In this document: positions 9,561-17,290 of the stretch, piece by piece
Layout of the letters: each line of letters begins with the position of its first letter
Position numbering within the stretch: position 1 is the stretch's first letter
From: Prorocentrum cordatum
Lineage: Eukaryota > Sar > Dinophyceae > Prorocentrales > Prorocentraceae
Length of the DNA: 22,500 nucleotides
Assembly (NCBI GenBank): GCA_963575745.1
Contig: CAUYUJ010001321.1
Location: 1-22,500, forward strand
Direction: 5' to 3'
The notes under the pieces: model-generated
The model's database searches: none
What the model saw: the letters and a program-made list of their open reading frames with translations, nothing else
Told to the model about the DNA's origin: nothing
Program-made: the position numbers and the translations under genes

Positions 9561-9697
9561 CGTGTTCCCCGAAGGCTTTCCAAACCGATTCGGGGAACAC
9601 ATGGTCCGATGGCTTGGCAGGTCTGGCCTCAACGTTCGGCCACATAGGCGCTTCCACAAAGGCAGGGGGCGGCGGTGATTCGCCGTATGCGTCTTCG
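9561..9697. repeat. Module A, copy 1, with 12-bp perfect inverted repeat
   Basis: It opens with GTGTTCCCCGAA (9562-9573) paired perfectly with TTCGGGGAACAC (9589-9600) across a 15-nt loop. It continues through ATGGTCCGATGGCTTGGC and ends GCAGGGGGCGGCGG...CGTCTTCGAT. Near-identical copies lie at 13626-13763 and, more diverged, at 16491-16615. Module B follows directly. Confidence 0.88.
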
Positions 9698-9722
9698 ATC
9701 CGCCGCCCCCTGCTTGCAGGGG
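9662..9722. other. Overlapping alternative inverted repeats at the A/B junction
   Basis: GCAGGGGGCGGCGG (9662-9675) is the perfect 14-bp complement of 9700-9713. The last seven bases of that right arm (9707-9713, CCCCTGC) also pair perfectly with GCAGGGG (9716-9722). Only one pairing can form at a time. This is read directly from the sequence; any switching role is inference. Confidence 0.8.
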
Positions 9723-9790
9723 TGCACGGCGTGCTGGATGTTTCAGGTTTTGGTTTTGGTTCTTTTTCCAAAAGAACTCCCCCAATGGGA
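9698..9790. repeat. Module B, copy 2
   Basis: The module has GATCCGCCGCC, the CCCCTGC-TT-GCAGGGG hairpin, a GGCGTGCTGG stretch, a GGTTTT pair, and then an 8-bp hairpin GTTCTTTT (9759-9766) with AAAAGAAC (9770-9777). It is followed by ordinary GC-rich sequence up to the inserted element at 9821. Confidence 0.85.
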
Positions 9791-9811
9791 TTCCGCCCGT
9801 CCCGCCGGGGT

Positions 9812-9820
9812 CCCGGGAGG
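9812..9820. repeat. Putative 9-bp target-site duplication, left
   Basis: CCCGGGAGG lies directly before the left terminal inverted repeat and recurs at 12829-12837 directly after the right one. A 9-bp duplication is typical of Mutator-like DNA transposons. Confidence 0.55.
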
Positions 9821-9844
9821 GTATAGATCACCGGGGGCCTTGGC

Positions 9845-10225
9845 TACCCTAGGCCCTACCCAAGGCCCTAGGCTTCCCAAGGGTAGGCCCTACCCAAGGC
9901 CCTAGGCTTCCCAAGGGTAGGCCCTACCCAAGGCCCTAGGCTTCCCAAGGGTAGGCCCTACCCAAGGCCCTAGGCTTCCCAAGGGTAGGCCCTACCCAAT
10001 GCCCTAGGCTTCCCAAGGGTAGGCCCTACCCAAGGCCCTAGGCTTCCCAAGGGTAGGCCCTACCCAAGGCCCTAGGCTTCCCAAGGGTAGGCCCTACCCA
10101 AGGCCCTAGGCTTCCCAAGGGTAGGCCCTACCCAAGGCCCTAGGCTTCCCAAGGGGTAGCCAGGGGTAGGCCCTAGGGTTGGGCCCCATGGGTAGCCCAG
10201 GGATATCCCTAGGGGTAGGCCCTAG
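9845..10225. repeat. 34-bp tandem repeat, 9 units, plus degenerate edge
   Basis: GGCTTCCC recurs at 9871, 9905, 9939, 9973, 10007, 10041, 10075, 10109 and 10143, exactly 34 bp apart. Units are almost identical (one visible change, CAATGCCC near 9998), so the array is young or homogenised. Each unit contains palindromic CCTAGG and a GGGTAGGCCCTACCC near-palindrome. Diverged CCTAGGGGTAGG wording follows to 10225. Confidence 0.95.
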
Positions 10226-10740
10226 GGGTAACCCTTTATTGCGGATTACAATATGATTCCTTTGGTCGGGCGGGCGGGCGGGACATTAATAGCATTGGTT
10301 ACCTTGGTGGCGGATTACATATATTGATTCCCTGTGTGGTGGATTATCAACTGATTATTCTTGTCGGGCGGGCGGGCGGGACACTAAAGGCATTGATTGC
10401 ATGTGTGGCGGGTGGCACACTGATTCTTATTGTGGCAGGTTACAATTTGATTCCTTTTGTCGGGCGGGCGGGCGGGACATTAAAGGCAATGATTGCTTGT
10501 GTGGCGAATTACGAATGGATTCTCTTTTATTGCGGATTACAAACTGATTCCTTTGGTCGGGCGGGCGGGCGGGACATTAAAAGCATTGGTTGCTTTGGTG
10601 GCGGATTACAAAGTGATTCCGTGTGGCAGCGGGTTACAAGTTGATTACTATTGTGGCGGATTACAAGCTGATTCTTTTGGTCGGGCGGGCGGGCGGGACA
10701 TTAAAGGCATTGCTTGCTTTGCTGGCGGATTACATATTGA
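10226..10740. repeat. ~97-bp tandem repeat with (GGGC)n core
   Basis: GTCGGGCGGGCGGGCGGGAC occurs at 10265, 10363, 10460, 10556 and 10680 (spacings 98, 97, 96 and 124). Between the cores lie GACATTAAAGGCATTG and GTGGCGGATTACAAxCTGATTCC, the latter repeating more than once per unit. Small open frames come from the periodicity. Confidence 0.92.
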
Positions 10741-11700
10741 TGCCCTCCGCCTCCTCCTCCTCCACCTCCTCCTCCTCCCTCGCTACTCCCTCGATCCCCT
10801 GCTTCCCCCCCCCCGCTCCCCCTTCCGAGGGCAGGGCGCCCGCGCCGCCCCCCGGCGACCGCGGCCCCGGCGCCGCAGACCCCCCCTCGCAGACCCCCCC
10901 TCTGGGACCCCCCCTCGCTGACCCCCCCTCGCAGACCCCCCCTCACAGACCCCCCCTCTGGGACCCCCCCTCGCTGACCCCCCCATCGCTGACCCCCCCT
11001 CGCAGACCCCCCCTCGCAGACCCCCCCTCTGGGACCCCCCCTCGCTGACCCCCCCTCTGGGACCCCCCTCACAGACCCCCCCTCGCTGACCCCCCCTCGC
11101 AGACCCCCCCTCGCTGACCCCCCCTCGCACGACGACCCCCCTCGCTGACCCCCCCCTCCTGACCCCCCCCTCGCTGAACCCCCCCGCTGGGCTGCTCCCC
11201 TCGCGTGACCCCCCTCCAGATCCCCCCTCGCAAGGCCCCCCCTCGCAGACCCCCTCTGGTACCCCCCCTCTGGACCCCCGCCCGTCGCAGACACTGCGGC
11301 GGCGGCGCGGGCGACGGCGTCGGCGGGCGACGACGAGACGGCAACGGCGACGACGCACGACGACGACGACGACGACGCAAAAGAGCCGAGCCCGATCGCA
11401 CGGTCGCACGGGGCGCCGTCTGCGCCAGTGCGGGCAGGCGGGGTGTGTCACCTCCTCCTCCTCCTCCTCTTCCTCCTCCTCCTCGTCCCTCCCCCTCCTC
11501 CTCCTCCTCTCTCCGCCCTCGCTCCTGCTCCGACCTCCGGCCCTCTCCCCTCTCCCTCTCCCTCTCCCTCCCCCTCGAAGACTCCTCCTCCTCCTCCTCC
11601 TCCTCCTCCTCCTCCTCCTCGGTAACGTTCCTTCCCTCATTCCTCGTGCTTCTCCTCCGTCAAAAGAGGCCCTAGGTGTAGCCCAAGGGTAGCCCTAGGA
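10741..11700. repeat. Composite repeat block, copy 1
   Basis: The order is: CTC run; from about 10865 a 14-bp GACCCCCCCTCGCA/T array with GGGACC variants to 11285; a GAC/GGC triplet array (about 11295-11385); a unique ~70-bp piece (AGCCCGATCGCACGG to GTGTGTCACC); CTC arrays (11450-11515, 11583-11622); and an end piece CTCGTGCTTCTCCTCCG followed by CCCTAGG wording. The same order returns in 11701-12435. Arg/Gly-rich open frames are by-products. Confidence 0.9.
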
Positions 11701-12119
11701 ACCCCCCCCTCGCTGACCCCCCCTCGCAGACCCCCCCTCGCAGACCCCCCCTCTGGGACCCCCCATCGCTGACCCCCCCTCTGGGACCCCCCTCACAGAC
11801 CCCCCCTCGCTGACCCCCCCTCGCAGACCCCCCCTCGCTGACCCCCCCTCGCTGACCCCCTTCTGACCCCCCCTCGCTGACCCCCCCTCGCTGACCCCCC
11901 CTCAGACCCCCCCTCGCTGACCCCCCTCGCAGACCCCCCCCTCGCTGACCCCCCTCTCAGACCCCCCTCGGACCCCCCCTCGCTGACCCCCCCCTCTGGG
12001 ACCCCCCCCCCGCGCTGACCCCCCCTCGCAGGCAGACCCCCCCTCGGGACCCCCCCTCGCAGACGACGGCGGCGGCGGCGGCGGCGGCGACGGCGGCGGC
12101 GGCGACGACGACGACGGCA

Positions 12120-12177
<58 letters not shown>

Positions 12178-12435
12178 AAAGCCGAGCCGATCGACGGTCG
12201 ACGGGGGCGCCGTCTGGCGCCAGGGCGGCGCAGGCGGGGCTGTCACCTCCTCCTCCTCCTCCTCGTCCTCCTCCTCCTCGTCCTCCCCCTCCTCCTCCTC
12301 CTCTCTCCGTCCCTCCTGCTCCTCCTCCGCCCTCTCCCTCTCCCTGTCCTCCTCCTCCTCCTCCTCCTCCTCCTCCTCCTCCTCCTCCTCGGTACTCCTC
12401 CCCCTCATCCTCGTGCTTCTCCTCCGGCAAAGGCG
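11701..12435. repeat. Composite repeat block, copy 2
   Basis: It repeats the architecture of the preceding block: the GACCCCCCCTCGCT array to about 12060, GGC/GAC triplets (12062-12176), a unique piece (GCCGAGCCGATCGACGG to GCTGTCACC, 12181-12247), CTC arrays, and CTCGTGCTTCTCCTCCGGCA (12410-12429). The unique pieces of the two blocks clearly match with small indels, so a segment of about 0.8 kb was duplicated in tandem. Confidence 0.88.
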
Positions 12436-12815
12436 GCCCTAGGGGTAGGCCCAAGGGGTAGCCCTAGGGTAGCCCTAGGGGTAGGCCCTAGGGGTAGCCC
12501 TAGGGTAGCCCTAGGGGTAGGCCCTAGGGGTAGGCCCTAGGGTAGCCCTAGGGGTAGGCCCTAGGGGTAGGCCTAGGGTAGCCCTAGGGGTAGGCCCTAG
12601 GGGTAGCCCTAGGGTAGCCCTAGGGGTAGGCCCTAGGGGCCCTAGGGGTAGCCCTAGGGTAGCCCTAGGGATAGACCCTAGGGGTAGGCCTAGGGTAGCC
12701 CTAGGGGTAGGCCCTAGGGGTAGGCCTAGGGTAGCCCTAGGGGTAGGCCCTAGGGGTAGGCCTAGGGTAGCCCTAGGGGTAGACCCTAGGGGTAGCCTAG
12801 GGTAGCCCTTCCTTG
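12436..12815. repeat. CCCTAGGGGTAGG tandem array
   Basis: Variants of CCCTAGGGGTAGGC and CCCTAGGGTAG alternate without a strict period. The array forms the inner part of the right end of the TIR element, mirroring the CCTAGG-rich 34-bp array at the left end. The motif resembles but is not the TTTAGGG telomere repeat. Confidence 0.9.
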
Positions 12816-12828
12816 GGTGATCTATAAG

Positions 12829-12837
12829 CCCGGGAGG
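12829..12837. repeat. Putative 9-bp target-site duplication, right
   Basis: This exact copy of CCCGGGAGG (9812-9820) lies directly outside the right terminal inverted repeat. Confidence 0.55.
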
Positions 12838-12859
12838 ATTGCCGGGGAGCTTAATTCCC

Positions 12860-13620
12860 TACTTTCCTGCCCAAGACGGCTCCAAGATGGCCTCCAAGAT
12901 GCCTCCAAGACGGCCAGGATGGCCTCCAAGACGGCTAAGATGGCTTTAAGATGCCTCCAAGACGGCCCAAGATGTACCCAAGACGGCCTGCGAAGGCCCA
13001 AGAGGCCCCCCAGAGGCCTCCCAGACGGCCCAAGAGGCCTCCAAGAGGTCCTCCAGGAGGGCCCGAAGAGGCCAAAATCATTGATTTTCCATAGATTTTT
13101 GAAGGATTCGGGAATTTGCTTCTTCTCGGCATTCCGACGGCTCAAGACGGCCCGAGAGGCCCCCAAGATCGCCCAAGAGGCCCCCAAGAGGGCCCCATGA
13201 CGGCCCAAGTGGCCTCCAAGATGGCCCCAAGAGGGCCCCAAGACGGCCCAAGAGGGCTCCAACACGCCCAAGATGGCCCCTCCTGTCGGCGGTCCACGGG
13301 CGACGGGGGGCCGACGCGGCTCCCCAGAGGGTCCCCCGCTGGCCCAGAAAGGCCCCCAAGACGGCTCCCGACGGCGTCAGACGTGCCAGGAACCCACCAA
13401 GATGATCGAAGTTGGCTCGAAGCTGGCCCAAGACGGCTCAAGAGGCCCCCAAGAGGGCCGCCAGGAAGGCAAACATTTGGATGTTCCAGAGGTTTTTGAC
13501 GGATTTTGACATGTCCTTCTTTTCGGCCTTCCGACGGCACGAGACGGCCCAAGAACCCCCAAAGATCGCCGAAAGATCGCCCAACAGGCCTCCAAGACGG
13601 CCAAGATGACCTTCAAGATG
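12860..13620. repeat. CCAAGACGGC-type satellite, unit 2, with two C modules
   Basis: It matches unit 1 block by block: module C at about 13070-13140 and 13463-13530, GGCCCCATGACGGCCC between them, and GGCGTCAGACGTGCCAGG at 13373. Distances from first C to module A are about 561 bp in unit 1 and 553 bp here. A ~50-bp replacement (CCTGTCGGCGGTCCACGG, near 13282) distinguishes the copies. Confidence 0.85.
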
Positions 13621-13625
13621 CCCAC

Positions 13626-13763
13626 GTGTTCCCCGAAGGCTTTCCAAACCGATTCGGGGAACACATGGTCCGATGGCTTGGCAGGTCTGGCCTCAACGTT
13701 CGGCCACATAGGCGCTTCCAAAAAGGCAGGGGGCGGCGGTGGTTCGCCGTAGGCGTCTTCGAT
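13626..13763. repeat. Module A, copy 2
   Basis: The 12-bp inverted repeat is intact (13626-13637 with 13653-13664). The module is nearly identical to 9562-9699, with a handful of single-base changes. It ends at CGTCTTCGATCC, exactly where the LINE insertion begins, so its partner module B now lies 1.25 kb away at 15026. Confidence 0.88.
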
Positions 13764-13765
13764 CC
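13751..13765. repeat. LINE target-site duplication, left
   Basis: AGGCGTCTTCGATCC recurs at 15011-15025 as AGGCCTCTTCGATCC (14 of 15 identical), bracketing the LINE fragment. Confidence 0.75.
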
Positions 13766-14806
13766 CGCGCGACGAGGGTACACGGGCTCGAACTGCACCC
13801 GAGCAAAACCAAAATACTGAGCAACCAGACGAGAAGGACCGGAAGGGCGAGCTCACGCACAGCACGTTTCCAAGACATGGATATAGAAATCGTTCCATAC
13901 GAAGGCAGTATCAAATACCTCGGCCAATTGATCAGCTTCCACGAACCAATGGAAACGGAAATCCACCACCGCACGCGAGCTGCATGGGCATCATTCACGT
14001 CTCGCAAGCAGGAGCTGACCAGCAAACACTACCCACTGGGTCACCGACTCCGACTTTTCAACAGCACTGTAGCACCAACAGCGTTATACGGAGCAGAGAC
14101 GTGGACCCTCACGGAGCCTCTACGGCAGCATCTACGACGCACACAACGACGCATGCTTCGCATGATCATCAGAACGCCACGGAGACGCACAACAAAAGAA
14201 GCCGGCCCTCACAGCGGCCAGGGACCGAATCTAGACGGCGCGAACAACGAAGCGCAAGACCACGAAGACCGCACCAACAGCACTAGCGACGACGCAGACA
14301 GCAACCCATCACAGCGTGATGCACCTGACACGCCTGACAAGCACAGCGAAGACGGCGAAGACAGCACCACCGCAGACGAAATGGAACCATGGGTCGACTA
14401 CATCCAGCGAGCGACACGACGCGCAGAGCACCTCATGAAGCTCCACCACATCGACAATTGGGAGACGCTGCACAAACGGAAAGTCTGGCGCATGGCTTCA
14501 CGAGTCGCAAACCACGACTGGACGAGGTGGACATGGCGAGTGCTGCGCTGGCACCCAGTCCTCAACCCGCGCCAGCAGAGACACAGGCAGCACGGTGGCC
14601 AAAACAAGCGCTGGGACGACGAAATCACCACTTACTTACGTCAACGCAGACCAGACCTCCACCGACCACCCACGCAAGCCCATTCGAAAGGACAACCGAA
14701 CGACATCACATGGACGCAAACAGCCCAAGACACCGAAGCATGGACAGCGCTCGAGCACCACTTCACCGACCTCACGTCGACCAGCACCCGGGACTCAGAC
14801 CAATGA
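13766..14806 (+). CDS. LINE reverse transcriptase, C-terminal fragment
   Basis: About 347 codons are open to the TGA at 14804-14806. Residues read GLELHPSKTKIL (palm/thumb border), then IKYLGQLIS near 13913, the position of the YLG motif of non-LTR reverse transcriptases. LYGAETWTLT near 14085 and an LRRTQRRMLRMIIR stretch follow, both typical of the RT thumb and connection in LINE ORF2 proteins. The C-terminus has the Trp/Arg-rich WETLHKRKVWRMASRVANHD and WRVLRWHP wording and GQNKRWDDEITTYL. The catalytic FxDD motif and the endonuclease are missing because the element is 5'-truncated, so this piece cannot be active. The frame has no start of its own; any ATG upstream belongs to the flanking repeat. 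Confidence 0.85.
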   Translation, partial: RATRVHGLELHPSKTKILSNQTRRTGRASSRTARFQDMDIEIVPYEGSIKYLGQLISFHEPMETEIHHRTRAAWASFTSRKQELTSKHYPLGHRLRLFNSTVAPTALYGAETWTLTEPLRQHLRRTQRRMLRMIIRTPRRRTTKEAGPHSGQGPNLDGANNEAQDHEDRTNSTSDDADSNPSQRDAPDTPDKHSEDGEDSTTADEMEPWVDYIQRATRRAEHLMKLHHIDNWETLHKRKVWRMASRVANHDWTRWTWRVLRWHPVLNPRQQRHRQHGGQNKRWDDEITTYLRQRRPDLHRPPTQAHSKGQPNDITWTQTAQDTEAWTALEHHFTDLTSTSTRDSDQ

Positions 14807-15010
14807 CGTAATCTCGCCCAACCCGCGCCGACACCGACACCAAGGACTTTCTTTTCCTCCTCCTCCCCCTCTCCTCCTAACTTTTTACATGTCTCGCATT
14901 GCATGAATCCAGACACCTCAGATCCTAGAGGCCATGGCCTCACCCACCTGGTCTGCCCTAGGCCCGGACGCTGTCCGCAACGGTGGTCGCATCGCATCGC
15001 ATCGCATCGC
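13766..15010 (+). mobile_element. 5'-truncated LINE (non-LTR retrotransposon) insertion
   Basis: The insert begins inside the reverse transcriptase coding sequence, carries an open C-terminal reading frame to 14806, a ~180-bp 3' UTR with pyrimidine tracts, and ends in a short (GCATC)n tail (14987-15010) in place of poly(A). A ~15-bp direct repeat flanks it, and the halves of the interrupted A/B repeat lie on either side. 5' truncation plus a variable-length target-site duplication is the signature of target-primed reverse transcription. The intact frame and near-perfect duplication argue for a fairly recent insertion. Confidence 0.82.
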
Positions 15011-15025
15011 AGGCCTCTTCGATCC
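15011..15025. repeat. LINE target-site duplication, right
   Basis: AGGCCTCTTCGATCC follows the (GCATC)n tail and matches 13751-13765 at 14 of 15 positions. Confidence 0.75.
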
Positions 15026-15115
15026 GCCGCCCCTTGTAGTCTTACCACAAGGGTGCCTGGCGTGCTAACCCCTGTACGGCTTGTTTGTGGTTCTTTTCCC
15101 AAAAGAAATCCCCCT
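15016..15115. repeat. Module B, copy 3 (diverged)
   Basis: It keeps CTTCGATCCGCCGCCCC, a hairpin at the same place, GGTGCCTGGCGTGCT, and the second hairpin TTCTTTT (15091-15097) with AAAAGAA (15101-15107). The first hairpin has different sequence but the same pairing: CCCTTGT (15031-15037) with ACAAGGG (15047-15053). Confidence 0.8.
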
Positions 15116-15179
15116 GGGGCCTCGGCTCATTGCGCCGACCACGCGGAAGGCCGCACAAACGACCTCAACGTCCGAAAAA

Positions 15180-16440
15180 AGTCTCCCAGGACGGCCCAAG
15201 ATGGCGTCGAAGATGGTCGCGCTGGCCCAAGATGGCCTCCAGGATGGCCCAAGATGCCTCCAAGTCCGCCGAAGAAGCCATCAAGACGGCCCAAGATGGC
15301 TCCAAGATGCCTCCGGGTCCGCCCCAGAAGCCTCCAAGATGGCCCAAGACGGCCCAAGAGGCTCCCAAAGCGCCCCCCAGACGTCCTCCAGGAGGGCCCG
15401 ATGAGGCCCAAATCAATGGTGTTCCACAGGTGTTTGAAGGGTTTGGGCATTTGCTTCTTTTCGAGGGGTCTCCGAGATCGCCCCAAGATGGCCCCAAGGG
15501 CCTCCAAGATGACCTCATGTCGGCCCAAGAAGCTTCCAAGACAGGCCCAAGAGGGCCCCAAGACGGCCCAGAGGCCTCCAAGACGCCCAAGATGGCCTCC
15601 GAGACGGCCCTGGAGCACCCCAGGATTTCGGCATTTGCTTCTTTTCGGCCTTCCGATGGCCCGAGACGGCCCAAGAGCCCCGAAGGATCGCTCCAAGATC
15701 GCCCAAGAGGCCTCCAAGATGGCCCCAGAACAGCCCAATGGGCCCCCAAGACGGCCCTAAAGAGTCAAGACGGCCCAAAAGGCGTCCAAGACACCCAAGA
15801 TGGCCTCCGAGACGGCCATGGAGCACCCCACGAGGGCCCCAAGTCGGCCCAGAGAGGCTCCCAAGACGGCTTCTGACGGCGTCAGACGGGCCAGGAGGCC
15901 ATCAAGACAGCCCATGATGGCTCTAAGATGGCTCAAGACGGCCCAAGAGGCCCCCTAGAGGTCTCCAAGTCGCCCCAAGAGGCCTCCAAGAAGGCCCGAC
16001 GAGGCCAAAATCATTGATGTGCCATATGAGCTTGAAGGATTTTGCCATTTGCTTCTGTTCGCCCTTCCGATGGCCCGAGACGGCCCAAGAGCCCCGAAGG
16101 ATCGCCCCAAGACGCCCAAGAGGCCTTCAAGATGGCCCCCAACGGCCCAAGAGGCCCCCAAGATGGCCCCAAGAGGGCCCCAAGACGGCCCAAGAGGCCT
16201 CCAAGACGCCCAAGATGGCCTCCACGGGCCCTGACGCACCCCAAGAAGGTCCCAAGTCGGCCCGGAGAGGCCCCCAAGACGGCTTCCGACGGCGTCAGAC
16301 GGGCCAGGAACGCCCTAAGACGGCTCAAGAGAAGCCCCCCAAGGACCCCAAGAGGCCCAAGGAGGCCCCCAGGATGCCTCCCAGGGGCTCCCAGGAAGCT
16401 CCTAGAAGGCCCCAAGAGTGCCCCCCGGAGGCTTCCAAGA
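15180..16440. repeat. CCAAGACGGC-type satellite, unit 3 (longest)
   Basis: About 1.26 kb of CCAAGAnGGC-type units with C-like islands at about 15408-15470, 15625-15655 (partial) and 16004-16075. GGCGTCAGACGGGCCAGGA occurs at about 15880 and 16290, so the block probably contains one internal duplication relative to units 1 and 2. Frames open on both strands read as Pro/Arg/Lys-rich (+) or GPSWGxLG-like (-) repeats and are not called as genes. Confidence 0.85.
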
Positions 16441-16490
16441 TGCCCCCCTCCTTTTTCCTCCTCCTGATCTTCCCCTCCATCCACACCCAC

Positions 16491-16615
16491 GTGTTCCCCG
16501 AAGGGTTCCACAACGGCTGGGGGAACACATGGTCCGATAGCTTGGCAGAGCTCTTGCCACAACGCTCGGCCACAAGGGCGATTCCATCAAGCAGGGGGCG
16601 GCGGTGATTCGCCGT
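16491..16615. repeat. Module A, copy 3 (diverged, no module B)
   Basis: GTGTTCCCC (16491-16499) still pairs with GGGGAACAC (16520-16528), but the inner three pairs of the stem are lost. ATGGTCCGAT, CTCGGCCACA and GCAGGGGGCGGCGGTGATTC follow as in the other copies. Sequence after CATCTTCGAT at about 16628 is unrelated to module B. Confidence 0.8.
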
Positions 16616-16654
16616 AGGCATCTTCGATAACTCCTCTCTATCGTACCCCTATAC

Positions 16655-17290
16655 GTGTCGGCAGGGCGCGCTGGGCGTTTCGCCTGAGCCTTCATCGCCA
16701 CTAATGATCCTGAAGCATGAAATCTGCAACAGGTTCAACGATGGATGCCGGATGGTTTTCAAAATGTTGCTCTCGCCTGCGCGCCGCGCACATTCGTCCC
16801 AACAGCTTGCAACAGGTTTACGCATGGAGGGCGGGACGGTTTCAAAATGTGGCGCTCGCCTTAGCACCGCGCACACTCGACTTAACAGTGCAACAGTTTC
16901 ACGGATGGGGGGCGGGCCGTGTTCAAAATGTGGGTCTCGCATTGGCGCCGCGCACATTCGTCTAAATAGTTCGCAATAGCTTAAAGGATGGAGGGCGGCT
17001 CCTTTTCAGCGGACCGGGTGCTTCGCCTGAGCCTTCCCTACCACTTACGACCCTGAAGCTTCAAAACTGGTAACAGCTTCACAGATGGAGGGCGTGCCGC
17101 TTCCAAAATGTTTAAACAACATGCGGTTAAATCATTGGAGAAGTTTCGCGGATTGACGACAGATCGTTTTCAACATGTGGCTCTCGCCTTAGCGCCGCGC
17201 ACATCCGTCTCAAGAATTCGCAGAAGTTTCACGGATTGAGGGCGGGTGGATTTCAGAATGTGGCTCTCGCCTCGGCGCCGCGAGATTCAC
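16655..17290. repeat. Degenerate ~82-bp tandem repeat
   Basis: CAAAATGT-type blocks at 16760, 16843, 16924, 17104, 17171 and 17254 are each followed by a GGCTCTCGCCTxxGCGCCGCGC block and a CAACAGTTTCACGGATGGAGGGCGG block. Spacing is 81-83 bp where intact. A flanking CGCCTGAGCCTTC block occurs at about 16680 and 17027, suggesting a larger duplication. A related block also occurs at 18078. No coding signal is evident. Confidence 0.8.

Larger units (their letters stand above)
9821..12828. mobile_element. ~3.0-kb TIR-bounded element, non-autonomous, satellite-filled
   Basis: The left end has TATAGATCACC (9822-9832) and, nine bases further in, GGCTACCCTAGG (9842-9853). The right end has the inverted partners CCTAGGGTAGCC (12796-12807) and GGTGATCTATA (12816-12826), separated by eight bases. 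The ends therefore form ~32-bp imperfect terminal inverted repeats. A 9-bp direct repeat flanks them. The interior is made only of tandem repeats and microsatellites, and I see no transposase. Size and 9-bp duplication suggest a Mutator-like non-autonomous element, but the family is a guess. The palindromic CCTAGG satellites at both ends could inflate the apparent symmetry; the TATAGATCACC arms are independent of them. Confidence 0.55.

Noticed and set aside
9871-10150. CRISPR array
   Set aside because: The 34-bp units are contiguous with no unique spacers, and the setting is a eukaryotic satellite.
10783-11640. Arg/Gly-rich protein on the - strand (285 codons)
   Set aside because: The frame runs through the 14-bp C-rich satellite, GAC triplets and CTC triplets. 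The composition explains it, and the second copy of the block has diverged indels.
12436-12815. Telomeric repeat
   Set aside because: The motif is CCCTAGGGGTAGG, not TTTAGGG/CCCTAAA, and the array is internal with variable spacing.
12822-13552. GPSWGxLG-repeat proteins on the - strand, and matching Pro/Arg-rich proteins on +
   Set aside because: The 10-11-bp satellite produces three units per ten codons, so both strands stay open. Frames switch freely between copies.
13501-13765. Start of the LINE protein at the ATG near 13739
   Set aside because: That ATG lies in module A, upstream of the insertion border at 13766. The element is 5'-truncated and has no start of its own.
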